Positions 1-7,153 are shown, counted from the stretch's first letter. The stretch is 11,997 nt of DNA from an uncultured Granulicatella sp. (GCA_938017885.1 CALIJD010000298.1:1-11997), one strand, 5' to 3'. Notes: generated by a model from the letters alone, not told the origin. Translations and numbers: made by a program.

Positions 1-561
1 CAACGTACTTTCAAACAATACCCACATGAATTATCAGGTGGGATGCGTCAACGTGTAGTTATCGCGATTGCATTATCATGTAAACCACCAATCATCATTG
101 CCGATGAACCAACAACTGCCTTAGACGTAACCATCCAAGCGCAAATCTTAGACTTATTAAATGATATCCAAAAAGAAACAGAATCTGGAATCATCTTAAT
201 CACTCACGACCTTGGGGTAGTAGCAGAAACAGCTGACCGTGTAGCCGTGATGTATGCTGGACAATTTGTAGAAGTCGCACCAGTTGCTGAATTATTTACA
301 AACCCACAACATCCTTATACTCGTTCATTACTACAATCAATCCCACAAGCGGGTTCAGAAGGTCAAGAATTACACGTAATCAAAGGAACAGTGCCACCAT
401 TACCAAAATTACCACGTAAAGGTTGCCGTTTTGCTCCACGTATTCCGTGGATTTCAGCGGACGCTCACGAAGAAGATCCAACACTTCATGAAGTTGGGCC
501 AAATCACTTCGTTCGTTGTACATGTTATAAACATTTCCATTTTGAAGGGGAGGAAGCATAA
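1..561 (+). CDS. oppD: Oligopeptide ABC transporter ATP-binding protein OppD (5' end outside window)
   Basis: C-terminal 186 residues of the first ATPase of an oligopeptide importer; it hydrolyses ATP with OppF at the cytoplasmic face to drive peptide uptake. The reading frame is open from base 1, so the gene is cut by the window edge and not truncated in nature; Walker A and the Q-loop lie upstream. Visible motifs (numbered from the first visible codon): ABC signature LSGGM at 11-15, Walker B IIIADEP near 33-39, the D-loop ALD, and the H-loop in ITHDLG. The C-terminal oligopeptide/dipeptide domain follows ([15 protein letters not shown], then GCRFAPRIP). In many OppD/DppD proteins this tail has four cysteines; here the second reads Ile (PRIP where PRCP is usual) and the third is missing, leaving one early Cys and a late CTC pair. 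The stop TAA shares its last base with the oppF ATG, so translation is probably coupled. Confidence 0.96.
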   Translation, partial: QRTFKQYPHELSGGMRQRVVIAIALSCKPPIIIADEPTTALDVTIQAQILDLLNDIQKETESGIILITHDLGVVAETADRVAVMYAGQFVEVAPVAELFTNPQHPYTRSLLQSIPQAGSEGQELHVIKGTVPPLPKLPRKGCRFAPRIPWISADAHEEDPTLHEVGPNHFVRCTCYKHFHFEGEEA

Positions 562-1505
562 TGAGCGGTTTTGTAACCATTGAAGATTTAAAAGTTCACT
601 ATCCGATTCGTAGTGGCTTCTTTAACCGAGTAACGGATCATGTTTATGCGGTTGACGGAGTGTCACTTGAAATTGAAGAAGGGAAAACTTACGGTCTTGT
701 TGGAGAATCAGGTTCTGGGAAATCAACTATCGGTAAATCGATTATTGGTCTAGAACATGTAACAAGCGGTAAAGTCATTTACGAAGGGCAAGATGTAACA
801 AACAAAGCACGTCGTCGTACTTCAGACTATAACCGTAACGTACAAATGATCTTCCAAGATTCACTATCAAGTTTTAACCCTAAAAAACGTATCTTAGATA
901 TCGTAGCTGAACCATTAAGAAACTTCGAACGTTTATCTCCAGAAGAAGAGAAAAAACGTGTTATCGAATTAATGGAAATTATCGGATTATCTGAAGAAGC
1001 ATTATTAAAATATCCACACCAGTTCTCAGGTGGTCAAAGACAACGTATCGGTGTTGCTCGTGCCTTAGCAAGTAACCCTCGTTTAATCATCGCCGACGAA
1101 CCAGTATCAGCGTTAGACTTATCTGTACAAGCGCAAGTGTTAAACTACATGAAACGTATCCAAGATGAGTTCAACTTAAGCTACTTATTTATTTCCCATG
1201 ACCTTGGGGTTGTAAAACATATGTGTGATGAGTTATTCATCATGTACCGTGGACGTTTCGTTGAAACTGGACGTGCTGAAGATATTTATGCAAATCCACA
1301 ACACATCTATACAAAACGTCTATTGTCTGCGATTCCGGTAATCGATCCAGAAAACCGTGAAGCAAACAAACTTCGTCGTAAAGAAGCTGAAAAGTTCTAT
1401 CAAGAAAATCAAAAACTTTATTATGATGAAAATGGTCGTGTATTCGACTTACAAAAAATCTCAGACACACATGCTGTTGCATTAAATCCAAAAGGAGGAA
1501 AATAA
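561..1505 (+). CDS. oppF: Oligopeptide ABC transporter ATP-binding protein OppF
   Basis: Second ATPase of the peptide importer, 314 aa, full length for the family. Motifs: Walker A GESGSGKS at 48-55, Q-loop FQD with Gln99, signature FSGGQ at 155-159, Walker B LIIADEP with Asp179/Glu180, and switch His213 in SHDLG. A C-terminal oligopeptide-transport extension (NPQHIYTKRLLSAIP, then a charged helix rich in Lys and Glu) follows the nucleotide-binding domain. The ATG at 561 overlaps the oppD stop by one base and has GGGGAGGA just upstream. OppB starts two bases after the stop. It is called OppF and not DppF from its operon position and because it is the second of two paired ATPases; the exact peptide specificity cannot be read from the ATPase. 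Confidence 0.97.
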   Translation: MSGFVTIEDLKVHYPIRSGFFNRVTDHVYAVDGVSLEIEEGKTYGLVGESGSGKSTIGKSIIGLEHVTSGKVIYEGQDVTNKARRRTSDYNRNVQMIFQDSLSSFNPKKRILDIVAEPLRNFERLSPEEEKKRVIELMEIIGLSEEALLKYPHQFSGGQRQRIGVARALASNPRLIIADEPVSALDLSVQAQVLNYMKRIQDEFNLSYLFISHDLGVVKHMCDELFIMYRGRFVETGRAEDIYANPQHIYTKRLLSAIPVIDPENREANKLRRKEAEKFYQENQKLYYDENGRVFDLQKISDTHAVALNPKGGK

Positions 1506-1507
1506 TT

Positions 1508-2470
1508 ATGTGGAAAACCATTTTACGTCGTGTGTTATTGATGTTGCCACAAATCTTCATCCTTAGTGTGCTAGCATTCTTAATCGCGAAGATGATGCCA
1601 GGGGATCCATTTACAGGTTTAATTACTCCAGAAACGGATCCAAATACAATTGAAGCTTTACGTGTGAAAGCCGGATTCTATGATCCGCTTCCTGTTCAAT
1701 ATTGGAACTGGATTTCAAAAGCATTCCGCGGAGACTTCGGTCAAAGTTATACTTACAAATATGAAGTAACGAAATTAATCGGTGAACGTATTGGTAACAC
1801 AGTATGGTTATCATTACTAACGATGATTCTAACTTACTTAATCGCATTACCATTAGGGATGATTGCAGGTCGTTACCAAAATACTTGGGCTGATAAAGCA
1901 ATCGTAGTATATACCTTTATTACTTACTCAATCCCAGTATTCGTATTCGCCTTAGTATTATTATGGTTATTTGGTTATACATTAGGCTGGTTCCCAACTC
2001 GTGGATCTGTCGATTCAGATGTAGTTGCCGGAACAATGAGTTATTATATGAACAAATTCCATCATATGATTTTACCAGCGTTTACGATGGCGATTCTTTC
2101 GACAACTGGTACGATTCAATACTTACGTACAGGGGTTATCGATGCGAAAAGTCAAGACTATGTTCGTACTGCACGTGCGAAAGGGGTTCCTGAAAATATT
2201 GTGTTCAACCGCCACATTTTCCGTAACTCAATCTTACCAATTGCAGCTTTCTTAGGATATGAATTCACTGGTTTAATCGGTGGTTCTGTGTTTATCGAAA
2301 ACATCTTCTCATATCCAGGGATGGGGAACTTATTCGTATCATCTATTACAGGACGTGACTACTCAGTAATCTTAGCGTTATTATTACTATTTGGTACAGC
2401 GACACTTTTAGGTACGCTATTATCAGATATTATTATGAGTATTGTAGACCCACGTGTCCGTGTACAATAA
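1508..2470 (+). CDS. oppB: Oligopeptide ABC transporter permease OppB
   Basis: Integral membrane permease, 320 aa, forming half of the peptide channel with OppC. Predicted membrane spans lie near residues 9-29, 98-120, 131-160, 187-206, 241-262 and 285-311, matching the six-helix OppB/DppB fold. The cytoplasmic EAA loop that docks onto the ATPases is at about 217-236 (DYVRTARAKG, then NRHIFRNSILPI). The N-terminus and periplasm-facing region (MMPGDPF, then GDFGQSY) are typical of the family. AAAGGAGG at 1491-1498, inside the end of oppF, serves as ribosome binding site for ATG 1508. Codon use is strongly biased (Leu mostly TTA, Arg mostly CGT), as in the rest of the opp genes, which suggests high expression. 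Confidence 0.96.
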   Translation: MWKTILRRVLLMLPQIFILSVLAFLIAKMMPGDPFTGLITPETDPNTIEALRVKAGFYDPLPVQYWNWISKAFRGDFGQSYTYKYEVTKLIGERIGNTVWLSLLTMILTYLIALPLGMIAGRYQNTWADKAIVVYTFITYSIPVFVFALVLLWLFGYTLGWFPTRGSVDSDVVAGTMSYYMNKFHHMILPAFTMAILSTTGTIQYLRTGVIDAKSQDYVRTARAKGVPENIVFNRHIFRNSILPIAAFLGYEFTGLIGGSVFIENIFSYPGMGNLFVSSITGRDYSVILALLLLFGTATLLGTLLSDIIMSIVDPRVRVQ

Positions 2471-2488
2471 TAAAAGGAGGAGTAGCAA

Positions 2489-3409
2489 ATGGAGCAAAAT
2501 AATGTAAATACAGTTGAAGAAACTGTCGTTGAAGAAAGCACCGTATCTACACCGCCTGCTGGTTTTCAGGTTATTGTACGGGAGTTTTTAAAAGACAAAA
2601 TTGCCTTAACAGCATTAATTTTATTAGTGTTAATTTTCTTAGTTATCTTTATTGGACCAATGTTTATTAATGAAGATACAGCTCTTAAAGTAAACATTTT
2701 AGGTCGTTATAAAGCACCAACAAATGCTCACTTATTAGGGACAGATGAAAGTGGTCGTGACGTTTTAGCCTTATTAATTATCGGGGCTCGTAATTCAGTA
2801 TTAATCGGCTTCTCAGTAACGATTCTTACTTGTATCGTTGGTATCTTTGTTGGTTTGATTTCTGGTTACTATGGTAAATGGGTGGATACAACGATTATGC
2901 GTGTCGTTGACTTTATCATGATTTTACCAACATTGATGATTATCATCGTATTCGTAACAGTAATTCCAAACTATACAATGTTCCACTTCGTATTTATCAT
3001 GACGGCCTTCTATTGGGTAGGTTCTGCACGTTTATTCAGAACACGTACTCTTCAAGAAGCAAGCTTAGATTATGTAAATGCGTCTAAAACACTAGGGTCT
3101 AGCGATTTTAGAATTATGTTCCGTGAAATCTTGCCAAACTTAAGTTCATTAATTATCGTTAACTTAATCTTACGTTTAGCAGGGAACATTGGTATTGAAA
3201 CAGGGTTAACTTACTTAGGTTTCGGTTTACCATTTACAACACCATCGCTTGGTACATTAATCTCTGCAGCCAAAAATGCAGATATCATCGAAAACAAATT
3301 ATGGGTTTGGTTACCTGCCACAATCCTAATCTTAGTGATGATGTTATGTATCAACTATGTTGGTCAAGCATTACAACGTGCAGCGGATTCTCGCCAACGT
3401 TTAGGCTAA
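2489..3409 (+). CDS. oppC: Oligopeptide ABC transporter permease OppC
   Basis: Second channel subunit, 306 aa. It has a cytoplasmic, acidic N-terminal tail (about residues 1-35), a first membrane span near 38-59, and the family motif HLLGTDESGRDVL at 81-93. Further spans follow near 104-126, 140-160, 165-182, 219-240 and 271-292. The EAA loop is at about 190-210 (EASLDYVNASKTLG). AAAGGAGG at 2473-2480 precedes the ATG by eight bases; the gap to oppB is 18 bases. It is the last gene of the opp unit, since a hairpin terminator follows within about 15 bases. No peptide-binding lipoprotein gene (oppA) follows, so it must lie upstream of the window or elsewhere. Confidence 0.96.
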   Translation: MEQNNVNTVEETVVEESTVSTPPAGFQVIVREFLKDKIALTALILLVLIFLVIFIGPMFINEDTALKVNILGRYKAPTNAHLLGTDESGRDVLALLIIGARNSVLIGFSVTILTCIVGIFVGLISGYYGKWVDTTIMRVVDFIMILPTLMIIIVFVTVIPNYTMFHFVFIMTAFYWVGSARLFRTRTLQEASLDYVNASKTLGSSDFRIMFREILPNLSSLIIVNLILRLAGNIGIETGLTYLGFGLPFTTPSLGTLISAAKNADIIENKLWVWLPATILILVMMLCINYVGQALQRAADSRQRLG

Positions 3410-3422
3410 TCAACGAATTACA

Positions 3423-3456
3423 AAAGAGATTGAAGGAAACTTCAGTCTCTTTTTTT
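3423..3456 (+). terminator. Rho-independent terminator of the opp operon
   Basis: Stem AAAGAGA plus TGAAG (3423-3435) pairs with CTTCA plus TCTCTTT (3440-3452), with one T/G non-pair inside and a GAAA tetraloop at 3436-3439. An uninterrupted T run ends at 3456. It starts 14 bases after the oppC stop. Confidence 0.88.
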
Positions 3457-3528
3457 GTGCGCAAAAGGCCAAACAGAAAATTTTTTCGTACCTAATAGAG
3501 AAGAAAAGTGTAGGATTTCCATGTTTGG

Positions 3529-3557
3529 TTGTGAAATAGAAGGGAATCTAGTAAAAT
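3529..3557 (+). promoter_or_regulatory. Candidate sigma-A promoter for the 3590-4439 unit
   Basis: TTGTGA at 3529-3534, a 17-base spacer, then TAAAAT at 3552-3557. The -10 matches consensus at 5 of 6 positions and the -35 at 4 of 6. Transcription would start near 3564, about 26 bases before the preferred start codon at 3590. The site lies between the opp terminator and the next gene, where a promoter is expected. Confidence 0.6.
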
Positions 3558-3589
3558 AGAGGTTACAAATGGCGAAAGGAGTGGCCACG

Positions 3590-4024
3590 ATGTACGTAAG
3601 TGAATCATTTGAAACAGTGTTAAAGAATCGTGATTTGAAACTGAATAAGAAAGATTTAGGCAATGACGGAATTGCGTTTTTAGGTCTGTATTCAGAAGGA
3701 GAAGATGAGTTTCCGTTTAGCGTCGTGTTTGATGATAGCCAGGATCGTACCGATTACCAAATCACTTATGAAGGAATCGGAAATGGGAAAGACTTAGACT
3801 TAGATTTATTTGATGTACTTTTTGCCATTAATCGCCTAAACCAGGAGTTAGTGGCCTACTATACACTACTCATGGATCCTGATGGTGAACTTTTTATTCG
3901 CTATGTGGGGAGAGTAACTCCATTTGAAACTTTCACTTTGTATGAATTACTCGTGATGGGTTCAAAAATTGCCTCAGAAGTACGAAGAACATTATTAGAG
4001 TTAAAGGATGAGAACGATAGTTAA
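3590..4024 (+). CDS. Uncharacterised 144-aa protein, possibly YbjN-like
   Basis: I do not recognise this gene with certainty. The start ATG 3590 (MYVSESFE) is chosen over an in-frame ATG at 3569 because AAAGGAG at 3575-3581 lies eight bases before 3590, while nothing suitable precedes 3569 and the upstream promoter would leave almost no leader for it. The protein is acidic and soluble, with no signal peptide or membrane span. An alternating strand pattern (GIAFLGLYSE, FPFSVVFDDS, YQITYEGIG) is followed by a helix (DVLFAINRLNQEL), two strands around DPDGELFIRYVGRV, and a long C-terminal helix ending in RRTLLELKDENDS. This order resembles the YbjN / type III chaperone-like fold, where a helix with a conserved Asn precedes a strand pair and a final helix. 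That resemblance is inference only. Its end overlaps the next gene by 17 bases, so the two products are probably made together. Confidence 0.8.
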   Translation: MYVSESFETVLKNRDLKLNKKDLGNDGIAFLGLYSEGEDEFPFSVVFDDSQDRTDYQITYEGIGNGKDLDLDLFDVLFAINRLNQELVAYYTLLMDPDGELFIRYVGRVTPFETFTLYELLVMGSKIASEVRRTLLELKDENDS

Positions 4025-4439
4025 GAAATATTCCCATTTGATAAAGCCATACGACATTATTATTGTGCTCGTGTTATTGGTCCTATCATTTTTACCAAAT
4101 GCAATTTATGCATACCAACAAGCAACCGTTAAAGAAGAAGCCAAAATATATGCCATCATTACCATTGATGGGGAGGAGGTTCAGCGTATCGAGTTAAGCG
4201 AAAATACGCCTCGTGAAGAGTTTTATTTTGAACCTCATGATAATCAATATAATATTATCGAAGTTGATGGAACTAGAATTAGAGATAAAGAGGATAATAG
4301 CCCCGATCAGATTGCTGTGAATACGGGCTGGATTTCCAAACCGGGTCAGACAAGTATTTGCTTGCCACATGGGCTGATGATTGAGATTGTCTCAACCGAG
4401 CCTGCCAATAGTGATAATGACACCATTATTCCGTTATAA
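4008..4439 (+). CDS. Membrane-anchored NusG domain II protein
   Basis: 143 aa. A basic N-terminus and one membrane span (about residues 15-33, YDIIIVLVLLVLSFLPN) are followed by an extracytoplasmic NusG_II-type beta domain. The family hallmark is clear near 80-128: YNIIEVDG, then SPDQIAVNTGWIS, KPGQTSICLPHGLMIEI. Stand-alone NusG_II proteins are common in Firmicutes, often near FMN-transfer or prenyl-quinone genes, and their function is not established; they are not the transcription factor NusG. Here the partner is the unidentified 144-aa protein, which it overlaps by 17 bases. The ATG 4008 has only AAAGG directly against it and a GAG a few bases earlier, so initiation probably relies on coupling to the upstream gene. 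A terminator follows eight bases after the stop. Confidence 0.85.
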   Translation: MRTIVKKYSHLIKPYDIIIVLVLLVLSFLPNAIYAYQQATVKEEAKIYAIITIDGEEVQRIELSENTPREEFYFEPHDNQYNIIEVDGTRIRDKEDNSPDQIAVNTGWISKPGQTSICLPHGLMIEIVSTEPANSDNDTIIPL

Positions 4440-4447
4440 AATAAATG

Positions 4448-4478
4448 AAAGTTCGCTATGTATGTAGCGGACTTTTTT
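4448..4478 (+). terminator. Rho-independent terminator after the NusG_II gene
   Basis: An 11-bp stem: AAAGTTCGCTA (4448-4458) pairs with TAGCGGACTTT (4465-4475), with one T-G wobble and a six-base loop. The T run continues to 4478. Confidence 0.88.
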
Positions 4479-4544
4479 GTTTCTCGACAGTCCCCATTCC
4501 AAGGAGGAGAGCATTTTGCCTGTAGCCTTAGAGTTATTGCCAAA

Positions 4545-4573
4545 TTGACTAAATCACACAGCGCATTTATTAT
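4545..4573 (+). promoter_or_regulatory. Candidate upstream promoter (P1) of the palindrome/rsmD leader
   Basis: TTGACT at 4545-4550, a 17-base spacer, TATTAT at 4568-4573. Both hexamers match the sigma-A consensus at 5 of 6 positions. The predicted start near 4580 falls at the left end of the long inverted repeat (4582), so the whole palindrome would be the first part of the transcript. This is the best-matching promoter in the window. Confidence 0.6.
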
Positions 4574-4581
4574 AACAAGGC

Positions 4582-4911
4582 CTATTTCAGAGCTTTTAAA
4601 ATAAGGAGTTCCTCTTAGTAAGAATTTCTCTTTGACTTAGACGATGAGAAGAATCAAGCGGATTTTATAATAGCAGTAATGGGGAATGACACGAAATGCG
4701 AATTAGGAGCCGTAGGAAGTTCTTCCTTACGGCTCCTTTGAGGCTTTTGAGGTGAGAGACTACAGGCTCGAACCGTTGTCCCATTACAGCTATTATAAAG
4801 AAATCCGCAAGGATTCGAATCATCGTCATCTCCTCATCACTCAAGAAGGACCAAAAGAAATCCTTTACTCAGTCGATGCACCACTTATTTTATAAAAAAC
4901 TCACGAAATAG
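4582..4911. repeat. 330-bp imperfect palindrome upstream of rsmD
   Basis: The two ends and a series of internal blocks are inverted copies. CTATTTC (4582-4588) pairs with GAAATAG (4905-4911). TTTTAAAATAAG (4594-4605) pairs with CTTATTTTATAAAA (4884-4897), allowing a two-base bulge. GACGATGA (4640-4647) pairs with TCATCGTC (4820-4827). GCGGATTT (4658-4665) pairs with AAATCCGC (4801-4808), TATAATAGC (4666-4674) with GCTATTATA (4789-4797), and GTAATGGG (4676-4683) with CCCATTAC (4780-4787). The centre holds a further strong hairpin. CAGCGC (4559-4564) and GCGCTG (4911-4916) could extend the dyad outward if a loop is allowed. No open reading frame of note lies inside, and no clear target-site duplication was seen. 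It could be a MITE-like mobile remnant or a structured RNA; the single-copy or multi-copy state is unknown. Confidence 0.75.
4651..4816 (+). ncRNA. Candidate structured RNA core, copy 1 (rsmD leader region)
   Basis: If transcribed from P1, these 166 bases fold into a closing stem of about 30 bp (GAATC with GATTC, then the GCGGATTT, TATAATAGC and GTAATGGG pairings), an open 5' side (4684-4703) that ends in AATGCGAATTA, and an apical hairpin. The hairpin is GGAGCCGTAGGAA with TTCCTTACGGCTCC, one bulged T, at about 4706-4735. TTTGAGGCTT (4737-4746) follows, then a weaker hairpin TTTGAG/CTCGAA (about 4746-4772) and CCGTTGT (4773-4779). The same order occurs at 11633-11801. A B. subtilis ylbH (rsmD) leader RNA is known in Rfam; I cannot say from memory whether this is related. 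The strand is assigned from P1 and the downstream gene. Confidence 0.4.
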
Positions 4912-4921
4912 CGCTGGAATA

Positions 4922-4930
4922 TGGTATTAT
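4922..4930 (+). promoter_or_regulatory. Extended -10 promoter (P2) directly before rsmD
   Basis: TGG followed by TATTAT (4925-4930) forms an extended -10 element; no good -35 is visible 16-18 bases upstream. The start would be near 4937, giving rsmD a leader of less than 20 bases. It lies just outside the right end of the palindrome and would allow rsmD expression independent of P1. Confidence 0.45.
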
Positions 4931-4953
4931 AGTGGAATAAGGAGGAATGCACT

Positions 4954-5529
4954 GTGCGAATTATTTCAGGAGAATTTGGCGGAAGACGCTTAAAGGCAGT
5001 ACCGGGCCAAAATACTCGTCCGACGACTGACAAGATAAAAGAATCGCTCTTCAATATTTTGGGCGGTTATTTTGACGGAGGAGTCATGCTCGACATGTAC
5101 AGCGGAAGCGGAGCCGTTGCCATTGAGGCCGTTTCTCGTGGGATGGACCGTGCGTTTCTATTCGAGAACAATCGCCTTGCACAAAAGACGATTGAGCAAA
5201 ATATCGAGATTACCAAATCACCCGAGCAATTTCATTTAAAACGACAAAACGTGAAACAAGGACTCAAAACTATTGCGAGGGACCCAGCGTTTGAACCGTT
5301 CGAGTTGGTGTTTATGGACCCGCCATATCGTCTGCAAGAAATTGTAAAGGACATTGAGCAGTTGCAAGAACTCAACCTTCTTTCATCGGACTGCGTGATT
5401 ATCTGTGAGGTGGATAAGGAAGTGCAACTTCCAGAAAGAATTTTAGATTTTGAGCAATATAAGCGCGTGGAGTATGGGATTACAGCCTTAGTGTTCTTTG
5501 ACCGTGCGTCCAGCGAAGAGGAGGCTTAA
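4954..5529 (+). CDS. rsmD: 16S rRNA (guanine966-N2)-methyltransferase RsmD
   Basis: Transfers a methyl group from S-adenosylmethionine to N2 of G966 in 16S rRNA, in the cytoplasm. It is 191 aa, normal for the family. RPTTDKIKESLFNIL at 22-36 is the N-terminal RsmD signature. MLDMYSGSGAVAIEAVSRG at 45-63 is the SAM-binding motif I, with Tyr-Ser where Phe-Ala is more usual. MDPPY at 121-125 is the catalytic (D/N)PPY motif IV of N2-guanine methylases. The start codon is GTG at 4954, supported by AAGGAGG at 4939-4945 eight bases upstream. coaD begins two bases beyond its stop; this rsmD-coaD pairing is widespread in Firmicutes (ylbH-ylbI in Bacillus). Confidence 0.95.
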   Translation: MRIISGEFGGRRLKAVPGQNTRPTTDKIKESLFNILGGYFDGGVMLDMYSGSGAVAIEAVSRGMDRAFLFENNRLAQKTIEQNIEITKSPEQFHLKRQNVKQGLKTIARDPAFEPFELVFMDPPYRLQEIVKDIEQLQELNLLSSDCVIICEVDKEVQLPERILDFEQYKRVEYGITALVFFDRASSEEEA

Positions 5530-5530
5530 T

Positions 5531-6064
5531 ATGAGAAAAGCGGTAGTAGCAGGAAGCTTCGATCCGATTACAAATGGGCATTTAGATATTATCGAGCGAA
5601 GCAGTGAACTCTTCGATGAAGTCATTGTGGTTTTATCGCATAATGTTCAGAAAAATTATTTATTTTCCTTAGACGAGAGAAAATCACTAGTTGAAAAAGT
5701 GATTGCGCATGTACCCAATGCCAGAGTGGTGGCCGTAAGCGGAGGATTAACGGTAGAGGCTGCAGCCAAGTTAGGAGCAAGCGTTCTTGTGCGCGGGGTT
5801 CGAAATGCAACTGACTTCGAATATGAAGCGACTCTTGCATCCCATAACCGTGTTCAAAATGGGGAAGTAGAAACGGTTCTTTTGCTCAGTAAGGAAGAAT
5901 ATCGCTTTGTAAGCTCTTCGATGATGAAAGAATTGGCACGTTTTGGTGGGGATGTCAGTCCTTTTGTCCCTGAAGTTGTGAAACGCGCCTTAGAAGAAAA
6001 GTATAAGGATGCGCCAGAACGAAAAATTAGAATGGATGAGGAGATTACAAATGTCGAAGTCTAA
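5531..6064 (+). CDS. coaD: Phosphopantetheine adenylyltransferase CoaD
   Basis: Catalyses 4'-phosphopantetheine + ATP to dephospho-CoA + PPi, the fourth of the five steps from pantothenate to CoA. It is 177 aa. GSFDPITNGH at 8-17 carries the nucleotidyltransferase HxGH-type motif (here TNGH). RGVRNATDFEYE at 88-99 and the ATP-binding segment YRFVSSSMMKE at 124-134 are diagnostic. ATG 5531 is preferred because it aligns with the family start (MRKAVVAGSFDP) and has GAGGAGG in the tail of rsmD; an in-frame ATG at 5498 would add 11 atypical residues. The C-terminus runs about 12-15 residues past the usual 160-165 and is charged. Its last 14 bases overlap the next gene. Confidence 0.96.
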   Translation: MRKAVVAGSFDPITNGHLDIIERSSELFDEVIVVLSHNVQKNYLFSLDERKSLVEKVIAHVPNARVVAVSGGLTVEAAAKLGASVLVRGVRNATDFEYEATLASHNRVQNGEVETVLLLSKEEYRFVSSSMMKELARFGGDVSPFVPEVVKRALEEKYKDAPERKIRMDEEITNVEV

Positions 6065-7094
6065 GAAATTTTTTTATATTATTTTAACAGTTATTCTGTT
6101 AGCGATTATTTCATTTATTCCCATTCCTTACGTCATTGAATCTCCCGGAACGGCTGAAGATGTATCTCAATTTCTAACGGTCAATGGGACAAAAGATGAA
6201 GAGGAGGGGACACTGCGAGTGCTGACTGTCTATGTAGAGCAAGCCACCGTCTTAACTTCTTTAAAACAATTTTTCAAACATCATGAGATTTTACCTGAAG
6301 AAAAAGTATTTGGAAACTATACTCCAGAGGAATATAATCAATTACAAGAGTTTAGTATGCGAAATGCTCGTTCAAAAGCAGTTCGTGTCGCCTTTGAAGC
6401 AGCTGGAAAGTCAGTAGAAAGTAAAGTCAACGGTATTTTTGTCACTCGAGTGGATCAAAATTCTAATTTCCGTGATAAATTAAAAGTCGGCGATATCATT
6501 GAAACAATTGATGGAAAGAGACTTGAAAATACGGATGAGAGTCTTGAAAAACTACAAGATTATCTTTCTTCATTGCAACCAGGTCATTATTTATCGCTGA
6601 TGGTCAAACGCGATGGAAAGCCTCAACTCATTCGAGAGCAATTAAAAATGAACAGTCGTACTGGTAGAATTCGTTTAGGATTTGATGGAGAGATTGATGA
6701 AGACGTAACTTCGGATCCGTCGATTGAATTTGATCCTCATGGGGTCAGTGGCCCTTCAGGTGGCTTAATGTTCACTCTTGAAATCTATAATCAAATTACA
6801 AACAGCCATTTGAAAAAAGGACATAATATCGCGGGAACTGGAACGATTGAACTGGACGGAAGAGTTGGAAGAATCGGTGGGATTGATAAGAAGTTAGTTG
6901 CAGCAATTGAAGCTGGAGCTACTGTTTTCCTAGCACCGGATGATGAAATTACAGATGAGATGCGTGAGCGTTATCCAGATATCAAGACAAATTATGAAGA
7001 AGTAAAAGAAGCAGCTGAAAAGTTAGGGGCAGATATTAAAATCTACCCTGTAAAAACTTTACAAGAAGCGATTGAGATTCTAAAAAATCTATAA
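6051..7094 (+). CDS. sepM: PDZ-domain Lon-like membrane serine protease (SepM/YlbL family)
   Basis: 347 aa. An N-terminal membrane anchor (about 6-26) is followed by the family motif YVIESPGTAEDV, a PDZ domain (about 125-195, with GIFVTRV and KVGDIIETIDGK) and a C-terminal Lon-type S16 protease domain. The Ser-Lys dyad is visible: Ser236 in GPSGG and Lys281 in GGIDKKLVAA, 45 residues apart as in YlbL. The protease domain should face outside the cell. In Streptococcus mutans the relative SepM trims the competence-stimulating peptide. That role here is inference, encouraged by comEA-comEC immediately downstream. ATG 6051 is chosen over in-frame ATGs at 6009 and 6036 because GAGGAG at 6038-6043 sits seven bases before it; it overlaps coaD by 14 bases. 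Confidence 0.92.
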   Translation: MSKSKKFFYIILTVILLAIISFIPIPYVIESPGTAEDVSQFLTVNGTKDEEEGTLRVLTVYVEQATVLTSLKQFFKHHEILPEEKVFGNYTPEEYNQLQEFSMRNARSKAVRVAFEAAGKSVESKVNGIFVTRVDQNSNFRDKLKVGDIIETIDGKRLENTDESLEKLQDYLSSLQPGHYLSLMVKRDGKPQLIREQLKMNSRTGRIRLGFDGEIDEDVTSDPSIEFDPHGVSGPSGGLMFTLEIYNQITNSHLKKGHNIAGTGTIELDGRVGRIGGIDKKLVAAIEAGATVFLAPDDEITDEMRERYPDIKTNYEEVKEAAEKLGADIKIYPVKTLQEAIEILKNL

Positions 7095-7153
7095 CAGTAG
7101 AGTCATTTTTCTCATATCTTTAATTGGAGCAATCTTTTTAAGGAGTGAGAAAA

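Noticed and set aside
1240..1560. Minus-strand reading frames opposite oppF/oppB, and similar ones elsewhere (for example 10670-10870)
   Set aside because: They are mirror frames of strongly supported + strand genes and lack ribosome binding sites and recognisable domains.
4501..4548. AAGGAGG followed by a TTG-initiated ten-codon reading frame
   Set aside because: Too short to support as a gene, with a rare start codon and a stop inside the P1 -35 box. It may be a remnant or chance.
4706..4740. Hairpin AGGAGCCGTA.../...TACGGCTCCT as a transcription terminator
   Set aside because: It is followed only by TTTGAGG, with no proper T run, and it matches the apical hairpin of the second copy at 11689-11720.
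4740..4790. tRNA T-arm-like GGTTCGAGCC on the - strand
   Set aside because: The flanking bases do not form a T-stem, and no acceptor stem, D-arm or anticodon arm is present. The bases belong to the palindrome core.
7095..7153. Competence-specific promoter before comEA
   Set aside because: No convincing cin-box, ComK box or sigma-A promoter could be read; expression may come from upstream.
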